Below, piece by piece: positions 24,018-31,104 of a DNA stretch of 34,312 bases (the first letter of the stretch is position 1; every line of letters starts with the position of its first letter). This DNA is from an uncultured Blautia sp. Lineage in GTDB: Bacteria; Bacillota_A; Clostridia; Lachnospirales; Lachnospiraceae. The stretch is taken from contig CAJLTE010000027.1 in assembly GCA_905209435.1 (NCBI GenBank), forward strand, positions 1-34,312. The letters run 5' to 3'. The position numbers and the translations under genes were made by a program. The notes beneath the pieces are model-generated. The model did not search any database. It had not been told where the DNA came from and saw only the letters and a program-made list of their open reading frames with translations.

Positions 24018-25052
24018 CTAAAACATGATCTGCCATGGAAGTCTTGTAGATTCAGATGCCTTAATACCAAATTTCTCTTCATTCAGCTTGTCAATAGAAT
24101 CGCAAAGAGATTTGTAAACTCCCGGATAAACAGAGCCAGGACCACCCTGCGCAATACAAGGAATAAAGTATTTATTTCCACACTCTTCGCAGACACGGCG
24201 AACAACTGCATCACAGTTCTCATCTGTCCATCCTTCGAAATCAACCGCACGGTTCTCGATACCACCCATGAAACTGATCTTTCCGCCATACTTCTTGATC
24301 AGTTCCGGCAGATTATTGGTTTCCATACAGCCCTGCCATACATCAATTCCCATTTCGATCATTGACGGAACCAATGTTGCAGCATAACTGTCAGAATGAT
24401 GGATAACCAGTTCCACACCATGACTGTGATAGTATCCATAAATCTCTTTATATGGTTCAAGCAAAAATTCATCAAACATTGCCGGACTCATAAATGTACT
24501 GTCCAGTCCGCCCCAGTCATCATGATGGAATAATGCATCCGGATGAAGGTTAGAGCAGATACCTTCAGCCAGTTCCAGTTCCCATTCTGTCAGATATTTA
24601 ATCAGGTCATGCATTTCATCTGGATTTGTAATGTAATAAACCAGCGCATTACTGATCTCGCACAGATGATGTGTCTGCTCAAATAACCCCGGTGCAACGA
24701 AAGCTGCCTTAAACGCCTGATCTCCGTCAACTGCATCATATTGAGCCTTCACCATGTCCCACTGATCCTGGGTAAATTTCAGAGACGGTGCATGTACATA
24801 ATCTTTCCAGTCCTCAATATCTTTTACTACAATTTTATCAGGAGTATGTACTGGAAAAGAACCCGGAACACCTTTCGGGAAAGTATTGGTTACACCCCAT
24901 GCATTTACTACATTTTCCTGTCCGGGCTGAAGCAGTGGATTTGCAAACATAAACGGATGGAAAAGAAGCTGTACTGCTTCATACTGATTGACAAATCTGT
25001 CAGGATTACCGCCTTTTATGACTTCAAGCATGTTCTGTTTTGGTGTTAACAT
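24018..25052 (-). CDS. UroD-fold methyltransferase (probable MT I)
   Basis: This 344-residue member of the uroporphyrinogen-decarboxylase-like family includes corrinoid methyltransferases such as MtaA/MtbA and substrate methyltransferases of O-demethylases. FHHDDWGGLDSTFMSP and the C-terminal YFIPCIAQGGPGSVYPG segment are recognisable. At the usual zinc site the HxC pair of MtaA is replaced by VIHHSDSY, followed by GC in WQGCMETNN. The ATG at 25052 lies 8 bp after GAGGAGG. A longer in-frame start at 25091 lacks one. It is first in the operon with MT II and a corrinoid protein, so it probably removes the methyl group from the growth substrate. Methoxylated aromatics are plausible, but the sequence does not settle the substrate. 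Confidence 0.88.
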   Translation of the reverse strand: MLTPKQNMLEVIKGGNPDRFVNQYEAVQLLFHPFMFANPLLQPGQENVVNAWGVTNTFPKGVPGSFPVHTPDKIVVKDIEDWKDYVHAPSLKFTQDQWDMVKAQYDAVDGDQAFKAAFVAPGLFEQTHHLCEISNALVYYITNPDEMHDLIKYLTEWELELAEGICSNLHPDALFHHDDWGGLDSTFMSPAMFDEFLLEPYKEIYGYYHSHGVELVIHHSDSYAATLVPSMIEMGIDVWQGCMETNNLPELIKKYGGKISFMGGIENRAVDFEGWTDENCDAVVRRVCEECGNKYFIPCIAQGGPGSVYPGVYKSLCDSIDKLNEEKFGIKASESTRLPWQIMF

Positions 25053-25206
25053 ATAATCTACCTCCTCATATATTTTCGGAAATGCCCCCACATTCCCATA
25101 TTTATTTGGTTAAATCGTTATTATTATCTTTGTTTTCGATGGTTTTATTGTATCATTTGTATATTTTAAAAGATATACTTAGATATGTGGAATTTTTCCC
25201 ATTGTA

Positions 25207-25225
25207 TTCATACAATTTGTATGAA
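25207..25225. promoter_or_regulatory. 19-nt perfect palindrome (candidate operator)
   Basis: TTCATACAATTTGTATGAA has 9-bp arms around one central base. It lies about 155 bp upstream of the methyltransferase ATG and 75 bp upstream of the serine hydrolase -35 box. A related half-site, TTGTATCATTTGTAT, occurs near 25145-25160. It is a likely binding site for a dimeric regulator of the methyl-transfer operon. Confidence 0.55.
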
Positions 25226-25299
25226 CTATTTTCATATCATCTTTTTTATCCAGTATAAACAGTAACGCATAAAAATTCATTTCAAATTACCAGTTCCAC

Positions 25300-25328
25300 T
25301 TGTAAGCCCTGTCCAAACACTGTATAAT
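25300..25328 (+). promoter_or_regulatory. Promoter of the serine hydrolase gene
   Basis: TTGTAA (25300-25305), a 17-bp spacer and a perfect TATAAT (25323-25328), 38 bp upstream of the ATG. Confidence 0.75.
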
Positions 25329-25366
25329 TTTAATATCTACAAATTACTTAACAGGTGGTAAACACA

Positions 25367-26251
25367 ATGCATTTAAAAAAATTTCTGATTCCGCTTCTCT
25401 CTGTCAGCCTTCTTCTGACTCCTGTATACAGCGTCTGTGCAGAAGAACAGGGGACACTCTCTCCTTCTTCAGAAAACTCTGACAGTGTATTTGGCGGAAC
25501 ATCCACTTCAGCCGAACCGGTTACAGATGAAGAGCTTCAGGCGCTTTTGAATCAGATTCAGGGACAACTTCCTGTCGATAATGGAAACTGGTCTGTTTTT
25601 GTATCAGATCTTATAAACGAGACAGAAGGCTGTATTAATGAACAGTCAATGCAGGCTGCCAGCCTGATCAAGCTCTATATCATGGGTGCCATCTATGAGA
25701 ATTATGAACAGATCACAGAACAGTACGGCAAAGATTCCGTAGACTCTGATCTTTATTCCATGATCACGGTCAGTGATAACGATGCAGCCAATACTCTGAC
25801 AACCTATCTGGGAAGCGGAGATTCCAATGCCGGTATGCAGGCTGTAAACGACTTCTGTCAAGCACATGGCTATACTCAGACCCACATGGGTCGTATGCTT
25901 CTGGCAAGCAATGACCAGGATGATAATTACACTTCTGTAACAGATTGTGGACACTTTCTCATTGAAATTTATAAGGAAGAGGAGTCAAGTTACGCTCATG
26001 CATCTGACATGTATACCCTGCTCAAAGCTCAGACCCGGCAGAACAAAATTCCGGCAGATCTCCCATCCGGAGTAAAAACAGCAAACAAAACAGGCGAACT
26101 TGACAATGTAGAGAATGACGCTGGAATTATTTATGATGCTGCAAACGATCTGGTCATCGTATTTATGTCCCAGAATCTCTCCAACGTTGGAACTGCCCAG
26201 AGCACGATCGCGTCTCTGAGCCGAAATATTTATGATTATTATAATAAATAA
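25367..26251 (+). CDS. Secreted class A beta-lactamase-fold serine hydrolase
   Basis: This 294-residue exported protein begins with a signal peptide (MHLKKFLIPLLSVSLLLTPV, cleavage near 25-27). A Ser/Glu-rich linker to about residue 55 follows. The catalytic domain has all three penicillin-recognising motifs: SLIK (S99 nucleophile, K102), SDN (136-138) and KTG (241-243). The omega-loop ExxLN of true class A beta-lactamases is not visible (RMLLASNDQDDN instead). A cell-wall hydrolase or esterase role is therefore as likely as antibiotic hydrolysis. The ATG at 25367 has AGGTGG (25353-25358) at 8 bp. The GTG inside that sequence at 25355 is not a good start. It is followed by an SH3b-repeat wall protein. 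Confidence 0.88.
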   Translation: MHLKKFLIPLLSVSLLLTPVYSVCAEEQGTLSPSSENSDSVFGGTSTSAEPVTDEELQALLNQIQGQLPVDNGNWSVFVSDLINETEGCINEQSMQAASLIKLYIMGAIYENYEQITEQYGKDSVDSDLYSMITVSDNDAANTLTTYLGSGDSNAGMQAVNDFCQAHGYTQTHMGRMLLASNDQDDNYTSVTDCGHFLIEIYKEEESSYAHASDMYTLLKAQTRQNKIPADLPSGVKTANKTGELDNVENDAGIIYDAANDLVIVFMSQNLSNVGTAQSTIASLSRNIYDYYNK

Positions 26252-26310
26252 AGGGCGAAACGCTCCGGCATATTATAATATATATTTATAAGCAGAAGGA
26301 GGATCTACTT

Positions 26311-27285
26311 ATGAAGAAAAGAAAAAGTATTATTATTCCTATGATGCTTGCAGCCGCAGTTGCTGCCGCATCTGTACCATGTAGTTCTCAGGATATAAAA
26401 GCATCCTGTAATACCTATGAAGTCAGTGTTGCTAAAGGTTATCTGGCTCTGCGCACTTCAATGGCCTACACTTCTTCCAATGAAATCGGTGAACTGTATT
26501 CCGGTGATCTGGTCGAAGTTACCGAATATACCAACGGCGATTACTGGTATGTTTATTCTCCAAAATATGACTGCTGGGGATATGTAAACAATGATTACCT
26601 AATTGCCTTGTCCTCTCAGTCAGGAAACTACTATCCTACTTCCTATACAGTCAGCGTGAATAAAGGATATCTGGCTCTGCGTACACAGAAAGCCTATGAC
26701 GATTCCAATGAGATCGGACAGCTTTATTCCGGCGATACTGTACTGGTTTCAGACAGCAGCGATTCCAAATACTGGTATGTTTATGCCCCTAAGCTTAATC
26801 AATATGGTTATGTAGACAAAAACTATATCTATTATAATGGGAGAACCGGCGTTTCGAATTTTACCCCGTATTTTGGTGAATCAAGAACCGTCAGCGTTGC
26901 TAAAGGTTATCTGGCCCTGCGTACACAGAAAGCTTACGACTCTTCCAATGAAATCGGACAGCTTTATTCCGGCGATGTAGTTCAGCTTCTGGATACCAGT
27001 GACACACAGTACTGGTATGTTTACTCTCCGAAATATGACCTGAACGGTTTTGTAAACAAAGATTATCTTATCGGCGGAACCACATATACCACCAGAACCG
27101 TCAGCGTTGCTAAAGGTTATCTGGCTCTGCGTTCTGCCAAAGCATATGATTCTTCCAATGAAATCGGACAGTTATACTCCGGTGATATTGTTCAGCTTAT
27201 TGATTCAAGCGACACACAATACTGGTATATTTACTCTCCAAAACTTTCCAATTATGGATATGTCAATAAAGATTATCTGTATTGA
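26311..27285 (+). CDS. Secreted protein with four SH3b-like repeats
   Basis: This 324-residue exported protein has a signal peptide (about 1-28, with MMLAAAVAAASVP). Four near-identical bacterial SH3-like repeats follow at about 38-98, 114-174, 194-253 and 264-324. Each has the frame VSVAKGYLALRT, NEIGxLYSGD, YWYVYSPK and YGYVNKDYL. SH3b domains usually bind peptidoglycan cross-bridges or act as wall-targeting units. No catalytic domain is attached, so it may be a wall-binding adaptor or decoy. The ATG follows AAGGAGG. It lies 59 bp after the serine hydrolase gene and may be co-transcribed with it. The repeats are also very alike in DNA sequence, a sign of recent duplication or gene conversion. 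Confidence 0.88.
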   Translation: MKKRKSIIIPMMLAAAVAAASVPCSSQDIKASCNTYEVSVAKGYLALRTSMAYTSSNEIGELYSGDLVEVTEYTNGDYWYVYSPKYDCWGYVNNDYLIALSSQSGNYYPTSYTVSVNKGYLALRTQKAYDDSNEIGQLYSGDTVLVSDSSDSKYWYVYAPKLNQYGYVDKNYIYYNGRTGVSNFTPYFGESRTVSVAKGYLALRTQKAYDSSNEIGQLYSGDVVQLLDTSDTQYWYVYSPKYDLNGFVNKDYLIGGTTYTTRTVSVAKGYLALRSAKAYDSSNEIGQLYSGDIVQLIDSSDTQYWYIYSPKLSNYGYVNKDYLY

Positions 27286-27292
27286 TAAACCA

Positions 27293-27329
27293 GCCTGGCA
27301 GCTCACTCATAAACAGGATGTTGCCAGGC
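27293..27329. other. Hairpin between SH3b gene and PsiE-like gene
   Basis: GCCTGGCA (27293-27300) pairs with TGCCAGGC (27322-27329). There is no following T-run, so it is more likely an mRNA-stability or processing hairpin than a terminator. Confidence 0.4.
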
Positions 27330-27371
27330 AACTCAGTTAATAGAATAAAATGTAGAAAGGACTCGCAGAAT

Positions 27372-27809
27372 ATGAGCCCCAAAAGACAGGTAAACCACAA
27401 CATCCGCAAACACTTTAATGGTGTTATTTATAACATTTCACGTTACACAGAAATCGTACTTTCCATCGTCATCCTTGTAGTGATCGCACTGGCAGGGATA
27501 CGCCTGATCATGGAAGTGGCAGGTACTTCGGTTTCTGCAATGGACACAGAATTCTTTACAAGCTTTCTCTCCCAGGCATTATCCCTAGTAGTAGGTGTCG
27601 AATTTGTAAAAATGCTCTGCCAGCATTCCGCCCAGACAGTTGTCGAAGTCCTGATGTTTGCCACCGCCCGTCAGATGGTAGTTGAACATCTTGGACCAAG
27701 TGAAACACTTCTAGGTGTGATCAGTATTGCAATCCTTTTCGGTATCCGTAAATACCTCATGACTGACAATGATGATATGAACTCACGAAAGCATAGAGAA
27801 GAGGAATAA
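27372..27809 (+). CDS. Small PsiE-like integral membrane protein
   Basis: This 145-residue membrane protein has a basic N-terminus (MSPKRQVNHNIRKHFNG) and three to four hydrophobic helices. These are at about 25-50 (VLSIVILVVIALAGIRLIM), 65-85, 90-105 and 110-130. A charged tail SRKHREEE ends it. The size and layout resemble the PsiE (phosphate-starvation-inducible) family, whose function is unknown. The ATG at 27372 has AGAAAGG at 11 bp. Translation from 27282 would need a start without a ribosome binding site. A two-armed terminator follows directly, so it is the last gene of this transcript. Confidence 0.7.
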   Translation: MSPKRQVNHNIRKHFNGVIYNISRYTEIVLSIVILVVIALAGIRLIMEVAGTSVSAMDTEFFTSFLSQALSLVVGVEFVKMLCQHSAQTVVEVLMFATARQMVVEHLGPSETLLGVISIAILFGIRKYLMTDNDDMNSRKHREEE

Positions 27810-27810
27810 T

Positions 27811-27880
27811 AAAGAGACTGCACGTCAGATACTGTCTGTAAATCTTACAGATAATATCTGAACTATGCAGTCTCTTTTTT
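27811..27880 (+). terminator. Two-part terminator after PsiE-like gene
   Basis: AAAGAGACTGCA pairs with TGCAGTCTCTTTTTT. The interior holds a second stem (CAGATA-CTGTCTGTAA with TTACAGATAATATCTG). A run of six T follows. It starts one base after the PsiE-like stop codon. Confidence 0.9.
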
Positions 27881-27973
27881 ATTTCCACATACTGATAAAC
27901 GGGCGTCTCAAAAAAAGTTATTTTATATTCTATAGTTAATGGTTACCAGCATGATGGTTTCTACTTAATCTAA

Positions 27974-29104
27974 TCAATAATTTCCACCAAAGAATTTACC
28001 CTCCTTTGGAAGTTCATAATCTTTGAAATAAGCACTAAAATCTATCTTCAAATAATTACACAGATCCGCAAGCTCAACCATTGTATTATCGTTTACAGGA
28101 ATGCCATTCTTCCTGCGGTCTTTCTCTGCCAGAATTTCTTTCTCACCATGTGTATAAATCTGCTCTGCCCCTTCTGCTTTAGGACTCTGACGAAGAGTTT
28201 CCAGATATTCTGAAAAATGTGCTTTAATATCCTCTGCATTTCCAAAAATTGCAGGATCAATAGCTGCAAATCCATGGCAGATACCAGTTTTGTCCTTAAA
28301 AGTGCAGCACTTATCAGAAGTAACACCCATAGAAAGAATAGAGCTGAAAATCTCACAGAGCATTCCATATCCATAACCTTTATGGCTTCCGTTTACCTCT
28401 TTATTTCCACCAAGCGGCATAATTCCGCCGCCTTTCTTACCAACAATATTTGCAAGTACATCCGGTGCATCTGTGCTTTCCTGTCCATCTGCTCCGAGAG
28501 CCCAGCCTGCAGGAAGTGGCTTACCCGATTTATTATACATTTCCAGTTTTCCTCTGGTCACTACTGTTGTAGAACAGTCAAATAAAAATGGATATGGTTC
28601 TGCAGGCATTGCTACTGCAATCGGGTTGGAACCCAGCATTGCTTTTCGTCCAAAAGTAGGCACCATGATTGCTTCTGAGTTGGTGCATGCCATACCAAGC
28701 AGTCCCTGTTTGGAAGCCATTTCAGCATAATATCCCGCAATACCAAAATGATTAGAATTTCTTACCGATACAAAACCCACACCAGTCTTATTCGCCTTTT
28801 CAATGGCTTTCTCCATTGCAAAGTGACTGATCAGCTGTCCCATTCCGTCATGTCCGTCGATCACTGCTGATACAGGTGTTTCAAATACGACCTCCGGTTT
28901 TGCATCCGGGTGAATAGTTCCCTTTTCAATTCCTTTATCATATCTTACCATTCTCTGCATTCCATGGCTTTCAATTCCATACAGATCCGCAGTAAGTAAA
29001 ACATCTTTGATAATATTAGTCTGTTCTTCATTGAAACCAAACTTACGAAATACATCGTGGCAAAAAGTATTTAATGTGTCATAACTCCATTTTACATAAC
29101 CCAT
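27974..29104 (-). CDS. Ldh-family (malate/lactate/ureidoglycolate) oxidoreductase
   Basis: This is a 376-residue NAD(P)-dependent dehydrogenase of the type II malate/L-lactate dehydrogenase (Ldh2) family. This family also includes ureidoglycolate and 2,3-diketogulonate reductases. DLYGIESHGMQRM (40-52) and VRNSNHFGIAGYYAEMA (114-130) carry the conserved histidines, with H119 as the likely catalytic acid. The MVPTFGRKAMLGSNPIAVA segment binds cofactor. Length fits the family. The ATG at 29104 lies behind AAGGAGGGG. The longer form from 29137 has no such site. It is single and divergent from a cupin gene, behind a promoter with a GntR/FadR-type operator, which suggests control by a hydroxy-acid or sugar acid. 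The exact substrate is open. Confidence 0.88.
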   Translation of the reverse strand: MGYVKWSYDTLNTFCHDVFRKFGFNEEQTNIIKDVLLTADLYGIESHGMQRMVRYDKGIEKGTIHPDAKPEVVFETPVSAVIDGHDGMGQLISHFAMEKAIEKANKTGVGFVSVRNSNHFGIAGYYAEMASKQGLLGMACTNSEAIMVPTFGRKAMLGSNPIAVAMPAEPYPFLFDCSTTVVTRGKLEMYNKSGKPLPAGWALGADGQESTDAPDVLANIVGKKGGGIMPLGGNKEVNGSHKGYGYGMLCEIFSSILSMGVTSDKCCTFKDKTGICHGFAAIDPAIFGNAEDIKAHFSEYLETLRQSPKAEGAEQIYTHGEKEILAEKDRRKNGIPVNDNTMVELADLCNYLKIDFSAYFKDYELPKEGKFFGGNY

Positions 29105-29144
29105 AACTGTAAAGCCCCTCCTTGAAGTATTACTCATTTTCTTT

Positions 29145-29157
29145 TTGGTATTACCAA
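29145..29157. promoter_or_regulatory. GntR/FadR-type operator
   Basis: TTGGTATTACCAA is a perfect 13-nt palindrome that matches the TTGGTnnnACCAA pattern of FadR-subfamily GntR regulators such as PdhR and LldR. It lies just downstream of the Ldh-gene -10 box, where a bound repressor would block transcription. Confidence 0.7.
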
Positions 29158-29169
29158 TTTGTTGAATTG

Positions 29170-29198
29170 ATTATACCACTTCTTTTTTCAAAGCGCAA
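29170..29198 (-). promoter_or_regulatory. Promoter of the Ldh-family gene
   Basis: On the minus strand there is TTGCGC (29193-29198), a 17-bp spacer and a perfect TATAAT (29170-29175). The expected start site falls about 5-10 bp before the operator at 29145-29157. Confidence 0.6.
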
Positions 29199-29238
29199 TA
29201 TCCTATTTTATTTTTGTAACCTATTATTTTTTGAAACA

Positions 29239-29254
29239 TGTTGTTATAACAACA
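29239..29254. promoter_or_regulatory. 16-nt perfect palindrome upstream of cupin gene
   Basis: TGTTGTTATAACAACA is a perfect palindrome centred about 41 bp upstream of the start site expected from TATACT at 29276-29281. The layout resembles a class II activator site (CRP/FNR style). No good -35 box accompanies the TATACT box, which fits activator dependence. Confidence 0.5.
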
Positions 29255-29350
29255 CATTTTTCTGACTGCATGTGGTATACTTTATAAAAGAAATCAGAAA
29301 TAGTTTTTCCAATATCGCTCATTATATAAGCTGGATAAAAGCCGCCTCAC

Positions 29351-29402
29351 TCAGGCAGATATTCGCAATCGAACAAGGAAGACTTGCCTGTTCTGGTCAG
29401 GC
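29351..29402 (+). repeat. Dispersed hairpin repeat, copy 2
   Basis: This copy begins with the same 19 bases as copy 1 (TCAGGCAGATATTCGCAAT). It then forms GAACAAGG (29371-29378) pairing with CCTGTTC (29387-29393), and a longer TGCCTG/CAGGCA pairing around it. The stem differs in sequence from copy 1 but still pairs. It lies in the 5' leader of the cupin gene. Confidence 0.6.
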
Positions 29403-29449
29403 AACGGATATTACTATTCATAATCAGCATCATACAGGAGGATTTAGCA

Positions 29450-29791
29450 ATGCAATTTATTAAGAATATCAAACATGAAGAAGTATTAAACCTTGCAGCT
29501 CAGGTTACTGCACAGGACGGTCAGATCGTAAGCAAAACTCTTGCTCAGAATCCTTACGTAAGTCTTACATTATTCGCATTTTCCAAGGGCGAAGAAATCA
29601 GTACACACGATTCCAAGGGTGATGCAATGGTTTACGTTCTGGAAGGAACCGGAAAATTTACAGTAGGCGGAAAAGAACATCTGGTAAACGCAGGAGAAAC
29701 TCTTGTTATGCCAGCTACAATTCCTCACGCAGTATATGCGCAGGAAGACTTCAAGATGCTTCTTACAGTTGTGTTCCCGACAGAGAAATAA
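29450..29791 (+). CDS. Small single-domain cupin protein
   Basis: This 113-residue cupin has two conserved histidine-containing motifs: ISTHDSKGDAMVYVLEGTG (about 47-65) and LVNAGETLVMPATIPHAV (about 75-92). It therefore probably binds a divalent metal. Such small cupins serve as sugar or acid isomerases, dioxygenase-like enzymes or ligand sensors, and the sequence does not pick one. The ATG at 29450 has AGGAGG 7 bp upstream. A longer frame from 29384 lacks one and runs through the repeat. It is divergent from the Ldh-family gene and is ended by a very strong terminator. Confidence 0.85.
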   Translation: MQFIKNIKHEEVLNLAAQVTAQDGQIVSKTLAQNPYVSLTLFAFSKGEEISTHDSKGDAMVYVLEGTGKFTVGGKEHLVNAGETLVMPATIPHAVYAQEDFKMLLTVVFPTEK

Positions 29792-29883
29792 TCTATAACA
29801 TAGAGTCTCTGTAATCTTTATTTATTGATAATATTCTGCAAGATATTTTTGTCCCTTGCTTTTACAAAATCACGGGCATATAC

Positions 29884-29942
29884 TATGAGCAGATAATGAG
29901 TGGTAAAAAAGTAATACCACGCATTATCTGCTCATAATTTTT
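29884..29942 (+). terminator. Very strong terminator after cupin gene
   Basis: A 22-bp stem with one mismatch runs from TATGAGCAGATAATG (29884) to CATTATCTGCTCATA (ending 29936). It has an A-rich loop and ends with ATTTTTG. It also separates the cupin gene from nudC. Confidence 0.85.
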
Positions 29943-30038
29943 GCCGATTTATTGAGAAAAACATCTGTAAGTAACAAAAAAAATCTGTCCGAAAAAGTTT
30001 TATATTATCGGAACATTATAGAAAAGGATGACTACATT

Positions 30039-30887
30039 ATGATTCAGGATATTGCACCACATATTTACCACAACGAATACAAACCAGCTGCCCCTGATAA
30101 AACCAGCTTTATTCTGGTCTATGAAAAAGGTCAGATCCTTCTTCCACGTCAGGAACGTGAAGAAGCAATCACATTTCCGCATTTTCAGGAACTGGAGGCT
30201 AAACTCCCTGATCTGTACAGCAATTATATTTACCTGTTCTCAATTGATGACCAGCGCTTTTATCTGATCCCAGATCTCGATACCTCATTGCTTCCAAACT
30301 ACGCGTTTCAGGATGTACGCATTCTGCGTACTGCTCATCCGCAGCATCTTGCATTCGCCGGCATCACAGGTCATCAGCTATTTCAGTGGTACACCAAAAG
30401 GCAATACTGCGGCTGCTGTGGAAAACCGATGGTTCACAGTCAGAAGGAACGTATGATGGAATGCCCGTCCTGCGGAAATCATGAATATCCGGTTCTGTGC
30501 CCTGCAGTTATCGTGGGGATCACAAACGGAGATAAGATTATCCTCTCCAAATATGAGGGGCGCAGATTCAAACGTTATGCTCTGATCGCAGGTTTTGCTG
30601 AAATTGGTGAAACGATTGAAGAAACAGTTCACCGTGAAGTCATGGAAGAAGTGGGATTGAAAGTCAAAAATCTCCGTTATTACAAGAGCCAGCCATGGTC
30701 TTTCACCGGCTCCCTGCTTTTTGGATTTTTCTGTGATGTAGATGGTGATGATACACTGACCGTTGATCATGAAGAACTTTCCATGGCACAATGGGTAGAA
30801 CGTGATAAGATTCCGGATCAGGGCAATAACATCAGCCTGACTAAGGAAATGATGATGCTCTTCCGCGACGGAAATGAACCCAGATAA
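30039..30887 (+). CDS. nudC: NAD(+)/NADH diphosphatase (Nudix, NudC-type)
   Basis: This is a 282-residue Nudix hydrolase that cleaves NADH to NMNH and AMP. In some bacteria the family also removes NAD caps from RNA. An N-terminal domain precedes a zinc ribbon (C124, C127, C142, C145; YCGCCGKP and ECPSCGN). The Nudix box begins at G185 and has REVMEEVGL at 199-207. SQPWSFTGS (217-225) is the NudC/NUDT12-specific motif. Length is usual. ATG 30039 has AAAAGG about 11 bp upstream. The upstream in-frame TTG at 29952 lies in the terminator region and is unlikely. It is monocistronic and closed by a bidirectional terminator. Confidence 0.92.
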   Translation: MIQDIAPHIYHNEYKPAAPDKTSFILVYEKGQILLPRQEREEAITFPHFQELEAKLPDLYSNYIYLFSIDDQRFYLIPDLDTSLLPNYAFQDVRILRTAHPQHLAFAGITGHQLFQWYTKRQYCGCCGKPMVHSQKERMMECPSCGNHEYPVLCPAVIVGITNGDKIILSKYEGRRFKRYALIAGFAEIGETIEETVHREVMEEVGLKVKNLRYYKSQPWSFTGSLLFGFFCDVDGDDTLTVDHEELSMAQWVERDKIPDQGNNISLTKEMMMLFRDGNEPR

Positions 30888-30994
30888 ACACTTTGTACAG
30901 ACAGGACTCTTTATACACCAAACATTCTTAGGAGAATCTTTTTAAGTTTTTGTATATCTAGGGAATGTTGCGGAACAATTTTTCAAAATATAAC

Positions 30995-31039
30995 AAAAGG
31001 ATACATACACTCTAATTTTATTGTGCATGTATCCTTTTT
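30995..31039. terminator. Bidirectional terminator, nudC and dnaJ-like gene
   Basis: AAAAGGATACAT (30995-31006) pairs with ATGTATCCTTTT (31026-31037), with extra CAC/GTG pairing inside. T-runs leave it both ways. It sits between the convergent nudC and DnaJ-like genes. Confidence 0.88.
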
Positions 31040-31104
31040 GTCTCTATATAAATCTCTATATAAAGCTTCCTCACTATATAATCAAAAGCATTCTTTATTA
31101 TTCT

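Larger units (their letters stand above)
25053..25366. other. Divergent regulatory region, MT operon versus serine hydrolase
   Basis: This 314-bp AT-rich spacer contains the 19-nt palindrome at 25207-25225 and the serine hydrolase promoter at 25300-25328. On the minus side no convincing sigma-A promoter for the methyltransferase operon was found, only TACAAT-like hexamers near 25146-25165. An activator-dependent or alternative promoter is possible. Confidence 0.5.
29105..29449. other. Divergent regulatory region, Ldh-family gene versus cupin gene
   Basis: This 345-bp spacer holds, from left to right, the GntR/FadR-type operator (29145-29157) and the Ldh promoter (29170-29198). Next come a 16-nt palindrome (29239-29254), a TATACT box (29276-29281), the second copy of the dispersed hairpin repeat (29351-29402) and the cupin ribosome binding site AGGAGG (29436-29442). 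I see no gene in it. Confidence 0.6.

Noticed and set aside
25367..26251. Calling the serine hydrolase a beta-lactamase resistance gene
   Set aside because: SxxK, SDN and KTG are present but the omega-loop ExxLN is not visible, so antibiotic hydrolysis is not supported.
29272..29463. A small frame through repeat copy 2 reading RQIFAIEQGRLACSGQ
   Set aside because: A similar peptide appears at copy 1 only because the DNA repeat is shared. There is no ribosome binding site, and pairing rather than coding seems to be kept.
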